Shown here one piece after another: positions 11,880 through 25,058 of a DNA stretch of 64,000 nt (within the stretch, counting starts at the first letter, position 1; each line of letters starts with the position of its first letter). The stretch covers positions 29,062,423 to 29,126,422 of the forward strand of contig NC_069124.1 in assembly GCF_026914265.1 (NCBI RefSeq), in the 5' to 3' direction. The notes beneath the pieces were generated by a model. It was not told the DNA's origin. It searched no databases and worked only from the letters and a program-made list of their open reading frames with translations. Made by a program: the position numbers and the translations under genes. The stretch is from Mya arenaria. Its lineage: Eukaryota; Mollusca; Bivalvia; Myida; Myidae.

Positions 11880-12390
11880 CGCTGTATAAACAAGTCGTAT
11901 TGGAACCAGTTTTAATTGTATTGGATGTATAGATACTGGTTGCAAACATACGAAACAATATGTAAAGAAAATTAGGTCGATCTTCGTTTTTTCTAGCCAG
12001 CTCGTTATTCTTTTTTTTGAATGTCGTTTTTCGAACCAGCTCACCATTCTATGTCAAATGACGATTGTTGACGTTTGGGCAACTTCACACAGTTAAACAT
12101 ATGTTATCATTAAGGAAAAGACGAATTACATTGTGAAATATAATGACAAAGAGAATATATATTTTGAAAAATATCCTTCATCATATACGTATGGAAGTTG
12201 ACCTATCGAATATACACAGGTGATTTGGTATGATTTGGTCTAACATAACTGTAGAAAAAAGGAAACTTTAATTTGTGAAATATATGAAATGCATATGACC
12301 TGTGCTGCTGTACATATGCTTATTATCATTATTATCACGATGAAACATTTATGTTCTAATTCTAAAAGATGGTAGTCCTGCAGAAGGAAC
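11880..12390. other. Intronic or intergenic stretch, nothing recognised
   Basis: AT-rich DNA between the proline-rich exon and the tandem array. If the two plus-strand exons belong together, this is intron. Confidence 0.4.
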
Positions 12391-12396
12391 CCTGTG

Positions 12397-12705
12397 CATC
12401 AGCTATGTATCCCCTGAGTATCAGCTGTGTATCCCCTGTGTGTCAGCTGTGTATCCCCTGCGTATCTGTGTATCCCTTGTGTATCAGCTGTGTATCGCCT
12501 GCGTATCAGATGTGTATCCCCTATGTATCAGTTGTTGTGTATCCCCTGTGTATCAGCTGTTGTGTATCCCCTGTGTATCAGCTGTTGTGTATCCCCTGTG
12601 TATCAGCTGTGTATCCCCTGTGTATCAGCTGTGTATCCCATGAGCATCAGCTGTGTATCCCCTGTGTATCAGCTGTTGCGTATCCCCTGAGTATCAGTTG
12701 TTTAT
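12397..12705. repeat. Tandem array of 11/22-bp units
   Basis: Alternating 11-mers TGTGTATCCCC and TGTGTATCAGC build a 22-bp unit, with occasional GTT insertions (AGCTGTTGTGTATC) giving 25-bp units. All three frames stay open across it and would encode Cys/Val/Ser-rich repeats, but this is a consequence of repetition, not evidence of a gene. Confidence 0.9.
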
Positions 12706-14430
12706 TGTGTAGCTTGAAGATTGATGGTGTTTTCTGGAAACTCGCTTTAGGCTCAAGAGTGGCAATGCAAGTATATAGAGAATCATACGATGTGTGCACA
12801 CGATGATTGCTCATGCCTCCGGACGTATTAAGAATAGCCCTTACAACCAGATTACAAACCTTAAAACTTCCATTTAGTCATTATTTGTTTTTTCTTATTT
12901 GTTAAGTGAGTTATTCAGAAGTTCACGCATGTGCGCTTGCTTATATAAAGGCATTTGCGCAACATATTTATGGTATTGTGAACCATATTTCGGCTCCCGA
13001 TTATGAACGACCGATCAACATAACGATAAGATGACCAAAAGTAAACACTAACTATAACATACATGTAAAGTCATTTGAGGAGATGTTGAAAATCGTATAG
13101 AAGATGACTTATTACTCATAATGTTTATATTAATAACTTCAAGACATCAGTTGCTAACTGTTCATCTTCCATCGTTAAAATAAATTGAAAATCATTGTTT
13201 TAATGCTATCTAAAATTATTTTGTCATTCGTGCTAACTCTCTGAATATCTTTAGTTGTGGAGATTCCTAATGGCCAGACGAGGAATTCGTGCTAAGAAAT
13301 GATGTATGACACGGGACGCAAGTATGAATTAATGCCACGACTATATAGAAAGTAATTCTTCATCCGCACGATCGCTTAGAAACGAGATAAACTTCATACT
13401 CAGTAGTTTAAAGCTGAATTTTGCTGCATCGAAATGTAAAATATTTTTGAAGATCATTAAAAATAGCGCGGAATGTTTGTTGCGAACACGTTCCAAGTCA
13501 AATGATGTTTCAAACACTAACCGTTCAAGACGTTTTAGCCAATGCGCTGTCATTTTCAGCAGTAGTAATCTCTTTCAATAGGTCAATTTAATCATCGATG
13601 TTTATCTGTCGGGCTCTGTGTCTTCTTTGTTTTGTTGCAGTTTTCCGCTTCATTGCACTGTCTTCTGAAACACATACTGCGTGCATATGTATTATGTAAA
13701 AGGCAAGTGATCAAGGTGGATAAAAATACTAAAACTTTTGTGTTTGTCTACACAGTAGATTTTGAATTGGAAAAATACGCACAGATTGCGAGAGATAAAT
13801 GTGTCGTACGCGATGTGGTTCATCAGGAAGTAAGATTCAGTGCGTTGTACACAGCGATATCAATGGTCATGGAAATTACAGCAATTTCAAATTAGTACCT
13901 TAATCATTTTTAACTTTCGAAAACAGTTTTCACTTTTGGAATACTACCATTAATTTAAAGTTAAAGGACAGGAAACTGTTTTAATTTTAGTATATTACGT
14001 AAGAAATCAAATAATTATATTTTCAGATACAACAATAGTTCATGTCTCACAATAATGTAATTTTCATAATTTTCATAACGTCAAAACTGTTAATGTTTTA
14101 TGATGAACAACAAGCATTAATAGAATCCTCATGGGTTTTTGGATTATTTTCTATTTAGCCATAACTACATACAATACTAATTAATGAGATATAATGTAAA
14201 CTTTGCTTTCACATGTTTATTACATCACCCTAAAATGAATGTTTGTTTCTTGTATATACATATGAAACAAATAATACATTTGAGCGGTGAAAATTTGACG
14301 TCATTTAGCAAACATATGTATACAATTATTCTTGTTTATGGCAAAAGGTGAACTGCACACATTATTAAGAAATAAATATCACATACTGTGATGAATATGC
14401 ATATAAAATATTGTGATACTTAATAAAAAA
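12706..14430. other. Stretch without recognised genes
   Basis: Only short frames of unrecognised sequence occur. A plus-strand frame at 13,632-13,895 follows a possible acceptor (TTGTTGCAG) but matches nothing I know. Confidence 0.4.
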
Positions 14431-14689
14431 AATACGTTACAAACAGGATTCGTCTTCAAACAAGATGTCCATAATAGTTTTGAGGTCAACTTCGTCATCG
14501 TCTTCTTAAGAGTCACTGGAATTTATATTTTCATTAGTACGCAATATGTCAACAATTTCGTGTGCTTCAAAGATACTACTAGTCCACTCGTATTCGATAT
14601 CATTTGGCTCCTTTACCAACCATTACATTCTACATCTGGTAGCCGTCGGTAATGTTCGTTTGAGTAAAGTCAGACGTACACATCATAGT

Positions 14690-15790
14690 TGAACACACAA
14701 ACAAGGGATTCCCTACATGGCTGTACTAAACATTTGTCAATACTGGCATACAAATCTAGAATGTTACATCGACCATGGTTCTCTTTGCAGTATGTGCCAT
14801 ATCGCATTTTTTGCACCTGTGTTTATTTTGCCGAGCGTTCGATTACTTCAAGGAGGTCCTCAGTGCATTTATGTTTGTGGTTAGACAGTGTAGCAATATG
14901 ATAATATTGGTTCTTCTCTAAGTATTTTGTGGGAACAACATTTCCTTACTTCACAAACGCACTTGCTGCATCCCGCCATGTAAAGCTATGAACGGCTGGT
15001 TATACTGAACACATGTCTTCTCCTTTGTTTTAAGCAATCTCATAAACATTGTGAAGTTGTCGCTTGTAGCCATCTTCAGTATCAAATAAAACAGTCCTGC
15101 TTATTTCATTGGAATTCTTCGTTAGCAGCACTAGGTCATCTGTGTCGGGAGATCTTATAATGACCTTGGTGTGTCAAGCCGTTTATCTCTAACGTTTAAG
15201 CCGATATGCATGCAGAAAGGACAGTGTTAGGTCAAGATCAATGCCATGCAACACTGACAGAAGCACCAGCTGACCGAAGATGTTTCGTTATGTCTTCCTC
15301 TGAGAGACATTGTTCCGAGTACTTCAAACCATTATGTTGACCTCAGTGGTAGCGAAACTTTTGAGAGTGTGTTGCGTTCGATTGGACAGTGTGAATCAAC
15401 CGTTCTGGCTGGTCCGCGTCGTGTTTCATGCCAAACGGATAGGGACATCACGTATCACTTCAGGAAATGTGTTGACATCGACCTTCCTGTTTCGTATTTG
15501 AGAAGGTTGATGATATGAATAGACCAATGCCTCTTCTGGGTCATGTTTGTAAGCGGCAGGAGATCTACGACCTAGTATAACTTACAATGACGAGTTGTGC
15601 ACCAGCGATAGTAACCACAGTAATTCCGACAGAAACTAACGATACCGCCTTGACAGTTTGACTGTTCGTTGATTGTTTGCTTGATCGTTATATTAACAGG
15701 ATTTCTGGAAGTAGCTAAGGCGGACCCCGAGAGATTAAATCCACTGTACTTCAGCAGCGCTGTGGCACCTGGATGTGTTTTGACCAGAAA
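14690..15790 (-). pseudogene. Degenerate TE-associated ORF with RSPDTD motif
   Basis: On the minus strand a 45-residue uninterrupted segment near 15,165-15,030 starts KVIIRSPDTDDLVLLTK and continues with NSNEISRTVLFDTEDGYKRQ. After a stop and frame changes, further pieces fit the same kind of protein: KYLEKNQYYHIATLSNHKHK near 14,905-14,830 and VQKMRYGTYCKENHG near 14,815-14,770. The SPDTD block followed by a variable segment and a cysteine-bearing tail is typical of a high-copy, poorly characterised protein family seen in many invertebrate genomes and usually associated with mobile elements. Multiple stops and shifts show it is dead. The limits are approximate. Confidence 0.45.
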
Positions 15791-17786
15791 AAAATCTGTA
15801 TATATTATATGATATAATCATCGCTTGAACAGATCTTGCGTAGTTGCAATGGTCAAATGTATCTTACATATTGTTTCACCTTATTTATCAATGTATGTAT
15901 GTGCTTTCTCCATTTCACGTTTCATAGTGTATGAATTAAATATTTACCTTTAATATGTCACTGTAAAATTTCTGTTGAACAGATTCGCGTTATTATATGA
16001 TTGTTTGTTAAATCAAATTGTCTGTGTAACGAATTTAAGATAACTTATGTTATATAACTGGTTTTAAATTAGAAATATATGAAAAAACTCATTTATTACA
16101 CAATATGACATAATATGCAAAAATCATTTCTGTGCATTTTCTTTTTCCTTTATTTTCATTTTCAGCCACAGGGTCACTGGAATATGAGTGCCATTTAGCA
16201 CAGACTTTACAACGTTTGGGCCAAACAATGAGTTTCTTAACTAAATATTTTCAGCACCACTAATCTTTTTTTTCCATGTGGAATGAGCTCAAACAGAGTA
16301 TACGATTGCTGAACTCTGATGGATTTGTCATTGTTATTTCACGGGCGATATGATAAACACCTTTATTGCATGTACATCGCAAGAAATTGGTAATCGGTCT
16401 TGGTGAAATTGTTCCAGAATGCATTGGAAATACTTTATATACTTGTATACAGTTTTCAATAACAGAGCTCAGTATCTGAGTGGCAAAAGCCCTATTATCT
16501 TTTTACTAATGCTTCCTGTTGTCATAACCGTCAAGTTGAATACACTCCAAGAAGGCATTAGCTGCTCCTTATTTTCAAAGCTAATGGACCCATCTGCGAT
16601 TTGTGATAAATTCATTTTTGCCAGGGTCCAAGCTATATCTTGTTTCTTAATGTCATCTTTTTGTCTATTTCAGTTTCAAACATATATATAAATTACGTAA
16701 AATTGAAATATCTATAGTTTAAAGCCTTTTATACATACCTCGACATGTTTGTCTAAGGAATGTTTTATTTCGTCATCTTGCCTTCATAGGTTAAGTGTCT
16801 GCATTTTCTGTTAGGGCAAATTGTTTAAAGGGGAAGAAACTTGTTGAAGAAAATTACTTTAGTAATTAATAAGACAGTTTCAATTGCTTAAAATTATTCA
16901 AGAGGTATACACATATTGTAAACATTTATTCAAGTATATGAAAACTAGCATTTTGCTCTGGAGTTTTAATATTTTAGTATACTAGTAGATCCAATTATGA
17001 TAAAAAATAAATAAAAAAGTGTATTAAAATAGTAAAATTATCATTTATTCTTTAATATAATTGAATAAATATCAATTGATTTTGATGATAAATCATGTAA
17101 TAATTAAGGGAAAAAACACTTGTTAAGATAATATTGGCATACAACAGTGACATGTCGCTAATATGGAATAATTGAAATTTGGCTCATTTTCATGTCAAAT
17201 TACCCCACCCACTTTTTTGACTTTAAATTACACATTTGATCAGAAAATTGACCTAATATCGTATCACCATATACATTTATCATATAAAGAATAATAACTA
17301 CTCTTTTAGAACATATCTTGCAAGTACTACATAACTTTTGGCACCATTGTTACAATTAAGGGTCATTTTTTACAACAATTGTAAAAATATATTAAAAATT
17401 GTATTTTTTCCACTTAAAACGTGATTTACAAAGTATCACCATGTTCTACAAAGAAGAAAAATGATAAATTAAGCTAACTTGTACAGAAATTCCGTTTGTT
17501 GCTAATGCTGATCCTTCAAAATTTGTGAATTTTCGGTTATGACCATGATGCGACACGATCACCCTCACTTTTCTAGCACCTGAGCCCTTCCTCTAACAAA
17601 ATCAGCAATAATAATAAGGGGACCTTTCATGCACACAGAAACCCACTCAGGGACTAGACTTTAGAGAGATACTTCTAGTTTATAAATTGACAAAACATTT
17701 CAGTACGTAAATCCTAATGGTTTAGTCGAGGTATATTCGGTGAAGAACCAGCCAAAATAATAAGATTGCTACACACACAGCATGCC
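15791..17786. other. Stretch without recognised genes
   Basis: Very AT-rich; no exon, element end or tandem array was recognised on either strand. Confidence 0.45.
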
Positions 17787-20558
17787 ATTATGGAGGCTAT
17801 TCGTTGCCAAAAATCCAGACGTGTAATTCCCACAATGTGCTTCTTAATCGTACTAAATGTCTCTTACATTTGTCAATGTAGACGTGCTATTTGTTGTTTC
17901 TATTCGTCAGTTTTTCCGTATTGATTTGTCATTTGTCATTATAGTACTCAAAATGTATATTTGTCAGATCAACCCTGTATAAACTCACTAAAACATAGAT
18001 CGTATAACTTGCCTTTACAATATGATGATGTAATTTAGAAAGCCGAATCATGCATATGTAAAACTGCAATCCTACAGTCGACACTCGCATTCGTAAAATG
18101 AACATTTGCAGTCCAACAAGTCCAGGTTTACAAAAGTGAATTGACAAGTTCAGAATTACAAGGATAGACGATTTCGCCTATACCTTATATGGTAAATGTC
18201 ACCGAAAGAAACGAAGGTGAATGGGCGGAGCTAACGAATCAGATTTTCTTTCGTTTATTTCCGTCGAATCAAGCAAGGGAGATAACACCCTACCTCCTGT
18301 AAATTCCCGGTTGTAAGTCCGTAACTTCATCTTTTATTTTATTTTGACGATCAATGTTCCTAAATGGGTTATAAATCACCATATTATTTAGTCAATTGCA
18401 GTTGGGTGTATCTGAGCTGGGCTCACGGACCCAGATTTATACTGCCACTGTCAGTTTTTTTTTTTACCTATATACCCAAGCAAGCAAAAATTGTTCATTT
18501 ATTTTATTTACAAGTGGACCCATGGGCGGGTCGTTCAGTAGGGGGGGGGGGAGCTGTAGGGCCTGTGTCACCCCCAGTTGGCCCGCAAGTTAACTTAAAG
18601 GTTATTTTTTTGGTCAATATTTCTCAGAAAAAAGTACTTAATTACGCCATAACGCACCAATTAAGACTAAAAATATTTAAAATATTCTAGGGGGAGTACC
18701 CCTAAAACCCACTTCCCACATTTTAAACATATTAATGTCATGCCCACTCGAGGAATCATGTCCAAAACGTTGAGCCCCTAAGTAACGCCCCTCTAACGCA
18801 AGTTCCTGTTCAAAACCTGCTCCAACATACCAACGAAACTTTTGATGGACATCATAATGATATCAACCTAGTTTTGTCTGATGTTATACATTTACTATCT
18901 TAATAAGCATGTATGGTGTAAACGTGTAATTTAATACATCATTGAAACAAAATATCCATGTGGATGGAAGAACAGCCCTCCAACCCACTTGTGTCCCCCA
19001 GTTATGAATTACGGGATCTGCCACTGTGAACCATAACAATCAAGTGGGGGATTTTAAGAACATGAAATAATAGATATCGTGAGTCTTAGATTAGAAAAAC
19101 AAACGCGCGATTTTTCCCCTCCAAAAGGGCTAGGGCCGCTTCACCTAAATGTGAAAAAAAGCCCTGACTGTTGAGTGTGGGTGGGGTATAAAAGGTAGCA
19201 GCAAGTAATAATTGTTTATTAACAATAAATTGACTTCATCATTAAAATACTTTATTAATTACCTATAAACTAATATTTGTTACAGTATAATGTACGAGCT
19301 ATATGAGGATGTAATCTTAGTGTATTTTATCCATACAGTTCCAGCTACCAGGTAAGAAACCTCTGGGGCATCTTAGTGAATAATTTCAACTTAATGAAAA
19401 TTTAGTTTTTTTTCTTCGTAAATTATAAATTATCTAATATTACTTGCAATCTTAAACATTGCAAAAAGGCAAGAAAGTTTCCTCTAATGGTAGATTTTAA
19501 AATAGTGTTTATAGTAATTTAAAGCTGCAATCTCACAGATTGACAGTTTTGACAACCTTTTTTTGTCCCAGACTCGGCTGATTTTGGTAGCAATGCTTTC
19601 TTTACAAATAATAAGATTACTCACAATAAAACAGATCTAAATTGTTTGGAAAACTGCCGACATTTTTCATTTTTCTTAAAACGTTACTGTAGTATCACTT
19701 TTAGCCATAAAACATCGATTTGCGAACGTAAAACTGAAAAACTGTATCTGATCTTTTGTCAGCAGTCTTATACCACTGGTATCCAGACATTTACGCAAAA
19801 ATTGGCTAATTCTAATACAAAAAAAATAAATATAGTTGTCAACACGGTCAATCTGTGAGAGTGGAACTTTTCATTTTTGAAGTATAAGAGTCAAGTATCA
19901 TTTTGCATACATCTCATTTCGTGTCATATGTGCGTATTAATTACTATTATATAGACAAAAACATGTCATATATTATTTCATTCGACATGAAATAATTTAT
20001 AATCCATCCTGTTTCCAAATCAAAGTCCATAGTGTCATAATATAGATGATTCGTAATGTCCATAATAAGGTTCGCAATGTCCATGGTCAAAAGTATCCAT
20101 AATTGGTTTAAATAGAGCCGAGTGATAGACGTAAGGAGGAGTTAAGACATGGTTAAGGCGGAGTTAAGACATGGTTAAGGCGGAGCTATCTATAAATAAA
20201 ATTAAATTCATCTCGTAAACATGTTCAACTGCGAATCCATACAATGTACTTTGTAGAACTACGAACTGAAATCTGTCTTCTACACACCGCAATGTAAAAC
20301 TCGGCATGTGACTTTCACAGAATGACGTGTGTTTAACATACACAACTTTATAAAAACGATTGAATCGTCTGTTGAATATATGCAACGTGAATAAAACTCC
20401 AATCGGTACAATGAAAAATGAAAATGTGCAGTGTAAAATGTAAACATACAACCGATGAGTTGGCGGTTGTAAAATGTAAATTGGTAAATCATCAATGATA
20501 CAAACCTAAAATACACACATACACGTCTGGACTTTTGGCAACGAATAGCCTCCATATG
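17787..20558. repeat. Pair of inverted dispersed repeats, about 2.7 kb apart
   Basis: A 36-bp word beginning GGAGGCTATTCGTTGCCAAA and ending CCAGACGTGT occurs on the plus strand at about 17,790-17,823. It recurs on the minus strand at about 20,521-20,557, with one mismatch. These may be two copies of one interspersed repeat in opposite orientation or the ends of one larger inverted structure. The interior contains a G-run (18,541-18,551), unrecognised sequence and the MITE at 19,521-19,870. No gene was recognised between the copies. Confidence 0.5.
19521..19870. mobile_element. MITE-like element with about 30-bp terminal inverted repeats
   Basis: The left end AAAGCTGCAATCTCACAGAT followed by TGACAGTTTTGACAAC is the inverse of the right end GTTGTCAACACGGTCAATCT followed by GTGAGAGTGGAA, with a few mismatches. 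The element is about 345 bp long with no coding capacity. A partial second copy is at 8,200-8,376. It lies in the presumed long intron of the dispanin-like gene. Confidence 0.65.
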
Positions 20559-21500
20559 CCATATGAGTAAAACATTTGAGTAATATACTATTAACTTTTG
20601 TAAATATATTGGATTTTGACAACTGAATAATTAGAAGAAAAAAGTTTAGTTTGGGTTAGTCAAATATAGGTACGATAGAACATGTTTCTTAGCAAAACTC
20701 ATGTCATCGCTTCATCCTACATTTGAATAGTTTGTTTGCAACCAGTCGAAACGCCTCGCCTTCATACAAGGACTATTTAAACGCACTATCATTACATCGA
20801 CGAAGCTATACGTGTTTATACTATGAAGATGCAAATGAATCGATCGGTACAAGCTCTTGCTAAAACTATAAATCAAACGTACTTAATATATGAAAGTCAA
20901 ATTGGTCTGGCAAATTACTTTCATCGATTGCCAAGCATCTTTGGTCTGGGTTACGTGTTTATGATGACGTAGATAAATGCGATTCATGCATGTTTCTTCC
21001 GCCATAGCAACTAAACATTGTACGAATAAATAACTGGAAGAACGCTGTTTTACTTTGAAATTGCCTTCCTTTTGTGTAAAAAAAATGCCTAATGTCCACC
21101 TCGCACTTCTTGTTAACATGAATGTTTACATCTCTCAAGTATACATGTATGCGTTCACCACTCAGTTATGGTATATGTTGACGTCCAACTAGTCTAAATG
21201 GTATGCATGTATATTTTATACACATAATGAATAACCTGTAATGAAATTGCGACGTGTAAACATTGAATGGTTAGAGGCGAATAACAAAACATTTTAAGGG
21301 GTTTGCTTGGCCAATACAAAAAAATAATTCGAAAATTAAACAAGTTTTGATTTATTTGAAAGTATTGTGAAAATTATACGATCGCCCCGGGTGTGCTACG
21401 TTAGAACGTTTAATTCCCCGAGCTAATAAATTTATATACCTATTACACTGATAAATCTCTTCAAAACAACGGAGAGCATATACTTTTTTTATCATTTCAG
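20559..21500. other. Stretch without recognised genes (probable intron)
   Basis: It ends in a good polypyrimidine tract and acceptor (CTTTTTTTATCATTTCAG) that opens the exon at 21,501. The missing first membrane segment of the dispanin-like protein should lie upstream, but I could not find it here. Confidence 0.4.
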
Positions 21501-21653
21501 GCCAACAAGTTGACCTTTGAATGTGACAACGAGGAATCCTTAAGGGCCGCTTCCAAGGCACGAAACATGATCATTCTTAGTGTTCTAGTAGGAATCGTCT
21601 GCTTTATTATCACCGTTGTGCAGACCACACTTGGTTCACTTCAACTCACGTGA
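21501..21653 (+). CDS. C-terminal transmembrane exon, dispanin/CD225-like protein
   Basis: After a strong acceptor, 50 codons run to TGA at 21,651-21,653. The sequence starts ANKLTFECDNEESLRAASKA, followed by a hydrophobic helix RNMIILSVLVGIVCFIITVV and a short tail. The pattern of an alanine/serine-spaced amphipathic segment (AASKARN) leading into the second hydrophobic helix with VLVGI matches the C-terminal half of CD225 domains (dispanins, PRRT1/SYNDIG and IFITM relatives). Those are small membrane proteins with one re-entrant segment and one transmembrane helix. The N-terminal cytoplasmic exon is probably 11,550-11,820. The first membrane segment was not found, so the model is incomplete. 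Confidence 0.6.
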   Translation, partial: ANKLTFECDNEESLRAASKARNMIILSVLVGIVCFIITVVQTTLGSLQLT

Positions 21654-23260
21654 CTAAAGAACAACACAGACATAATGAAATATTAGTACTTTCTCATGGC
21701 GAAATAGAGGACATAAATCGACATAGTATTACTGTCTCACAGACACATTACGTCGTTCATTTATGTATAAAGTGCCTTAGTGCTAGTTGAATCTTTTTTA
21801 AGGGTTTCTCGTATTAATCAAAAACGTGTTCAAAAGTTAATGAGATCGTTTTGGCGCGATTGACTTAGCTATACATATAATATCAGTATTTGTCTGTCAT
21901 AATGTGTATACACGTTCGGCATACGTTGTTGTCAAAAATTTGCGGGAATGATATACCTAACAGAAGACCTATATTAACATACATGTATTTGTTTGTTTAT
22001 GATATGCAGCATAATGCTTTATAAATGCGCTATTTAAACCGTAATAGGCGGTAATTAATGATAATAACGAATAATGTTTTAAAGCAATTCCATCAAATAT
22101 CAATAACATTAGAGCTCATTCCGTGTTGCAGTTAATATTTCATTTTTGAATATCATAAACGCATTTGGAAATGTCATATTAGACAATATTATAAACAACC
22201 ATTATCGTCTAGCATGTAAAAGAGAGTTGGGGAAACCGGAAAATTTACTTCGATGACAACTGGCCATAGTATGGTTATTTGTATGCGTCAAAGTGATGAT
22301 AAGGTTGGCATATACCTCCCCTTCTGGTTGTGTTAGAAATGCTTATGATGGAGAGCGGACAATTTTGTTTTGAACAAATATTGAAACATGACGGGACGTG
22401 AGTAAATTAAGTTCAATGTTGACTAGTAAATGCGTTTGTAAAGATAATTTATTTTATTTGTAATAATACTTCTTGTTACGTTTTACATAATCAGATAATT
22501 CCACTCTTTTGAAATTATCTACGATTTAATTTATTTTGAAACAATACTTCTTGTTACCTTGTAGATATGTAATTGCGCTATGTTGAAGTTTCATTCAAGC
22601 ATATGAATTTTGTTTTGTATAAATATTACTTATCACAGATACACAATCGTGCACTATTGAAATTTCATAACATTTTGTTTTGCACTAGCACTTCTTTTTA
22701 CTTTTAGATATACAATCGTGCTCTATTAAAGATTCGTACGATTTTGTTTTGCAATAATACATCTTGTTACTTTATAGATATACACTCGTGCTCTATTGGA
22801 GTGGCCATATTTATGTCTGATCAAATTGACAGTGAAAGAAATAAATGACACGTGCTGCGCGAGGTTCCTTTGGCATGGGGTGCTAGACACGACTAAATAT
22901 ACCGGAAATGCCGGTCCGGTGTGCAAGGAAAACCTTATATATATATACCCACCAACGCATAAAATAGTGTCTGTCGTTAAGGATTAAATAGGGGTTACAC
23001 ATACCTATGATATTTGTTATATACAAACTGTAGACATGGATGGATCCATAAACATTATAACCAGTATCGTTTAAGAGCCACAAAAGGCTGTCAGTGGAGC
23101 TGAGATGAATAAATTTAATGAAATACTTTTTTCTGTTATTTTTGTTCATATTTCTACACGTTTAACCATGGCTTACAATTTTCAAATGTCTTATATATTT
23201 ATGATATAACATTTCTGTTGTGTTTCTACTTTACCAGATTTGTGCCAATAAACGTGTTTT
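21654..23260 (+). other. Possible 3' UTR and flank of the dispanin-like gene
   Basis: No coding sequence was recognised. A polyadenylation-type AATAAA occurs at 23,247-23,252, but a 1.6-kb 3' UTR is only a guess. Within it, 22,430-22,800 is a diverged tandem repeat. Confidence 0.2.
22430..22800. repeat. Diverged tandem repeat, about 85-100-bp unit, four copies
   Basis: The words TTTTGTTTTG(CA/TA), ATAATACTTCTTGTTAC, AGATATACAATCGTGC and TCTATTAAAGATT recur four times with many changes and indels. It is an old tandem duplication and not coding. Confidence 0.5.
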
Positions 23261-23264
23261 ACGT

Positions 23265-25058
23265 TTTGTTATTGTTAGAGGTAAATTCATATAAACACAA
23301 TGATTGCTATAAGTTGATTTTAATCATTGTCGATATAATCAAGCACATTTTGGTAGGAGCAAAGTAATGCAATTGATATATTGGTTAGGAACAACTTTTT
23401 CGCCAGTACCAACTAGTCGCCTGCGTTTGACAGTTGAATTAGTTATTTATACAAATTCCGGTTTGGTCGAAATGAATCTTCAAACAAAGAAAACTATTTT
23501 TCCCCTGAAAATAAGAAAATTATCTTCAATATTGAAATTGCACAAGGTTGCCCCATATATCTTCCAGCGGATGATTATCGAGATTTTAACACCCAACAAA
23601 ATGGAAAATATTTCATCCCGAGATACTCGTTAAAACAGGGACGCATGCTCAGATTTATAGAAAGTAGAAATAAATGATATATTTTCATGTTAGTCGGGAA
23701 CATTTTCTAAAAAATAGAAGTCTGAAGTGGGCGAATTATTGGTACCGTACACTGTGGTTTCGGTGAATTTAATGAGTAGGTTAGGCACAAGTATTCGTTC
23801 TTAAAATAAGCATACAATATCAATCTTATCACACGTTAGATCAGGAGCTTAGAATTTTCGGTAGTAAACATGGTTTGAACATGGTCAGTTGTTCTCATTG
23901 TATGCAAGAAAAACCTCCATTTGATACATGTACGTATATGATCGGTCACGAGTTGTTATTGATACACATTCAGGTGTTCCAAGTTCAGGGGCAATGCTCA
24001 CATTGCTTCTATTTTTGTACAGCTGTTTTGATAAGCCCTTTAACTCTTGATATGTACTTAGAAGTAACACGTTTAGTCCTTGTGAAGCTGAACCTATTTT
24101 ATGGTTGTCAATACCTACCAATTATATTACCATGTAGTGGATTGCTTGACAGGGAGTGTCAAGCGTTCATTAGACGTACTTTGTACCATTCAGTTGTCTA
24201 TATTGGGGTTCTCGACAATAGTGTTTGCCACTTTTCTTTCGGTTAAAAAATTAATATAACGAAAAGAAAAAAAAACTACACACAAACAAAATGGGCTTGG
24301 AACCACTTCTAAGACAATTTCTATAACACAATTTTATCGTTGTTACTATTCAGTGCTCTTGTTTTTTTTTTAAGACAGTGGTCAGCGACCAATGCGAATA
24401 CTTATATGCGAATATTATACCGCTCTAAAATGGTATGATGCATTCGTATTCTTGTTATTCAGGAAGTTGACCTCAATTCTCTTCAATATGGCGGCCATCG
24501 ACCTTCTTTCAGATCATTAAGAGGGATTATACAGCATTGTAGCAGCTGAGCATAACCATTTATACTATGAAACTGGGTCTTGATTGGTATTTTTATTGAC
24601 AAATCGTCGCAATTATTTGCAGGGAAATCACATGCATACAAACAGTTAACAAGGTTTTTATTATTAAAAAATTATTTCAGAACAAATGTCAAAGATCTCT
24701 GCAGTAGGGTTTTAACATTTAACAGGCCAGCGAACGGTACAAGATTTACATCACAAAATACTTCAGTTTGTACGATACTGCGATATATACTAGTAGTTCA
24801 TTTAAAATATGTTTGTTGAAGTAGATTCTTTGAATAGTGTATTTATTATGTAACCAATAATGTATTCAACGTAAATGCTATTTTCCGTGTACGAAGTTAA
24901 AATAAAGAATTCCAATTTCAAGACATACAACATTTATACATAAAATCTGATTATAAGTATAGCACAAACAAATGGATAACAGTTTCTTCTTGTAGGCTTC
25001 TGTAAACAATGTACGTAAATTATTTCTTCGTCTTGAGTAACTGACCATCAAACAGCCT
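23265..25058. other. Stretch without recognised genes
   Basis: Several frames of 80-120 codons are open on the plus strand (for example 23,875-24,246), but their translations match nothing I know and have no supporting splice context. Confidence 0.4.

Noticed and set aside
12369..12806. Overlapping Cys/Ser/Val-rich ORFs
   Set aside because: They are translations of a 22-bp tandem array in all frames; no gene evidence.
19337..19349. 13-nt microexon (TTCCAGCTACCAG) in the dispanin-like gene
   Set aside because: It has acceptor and donor, but a sequence this short cannot be supported without transcripts.
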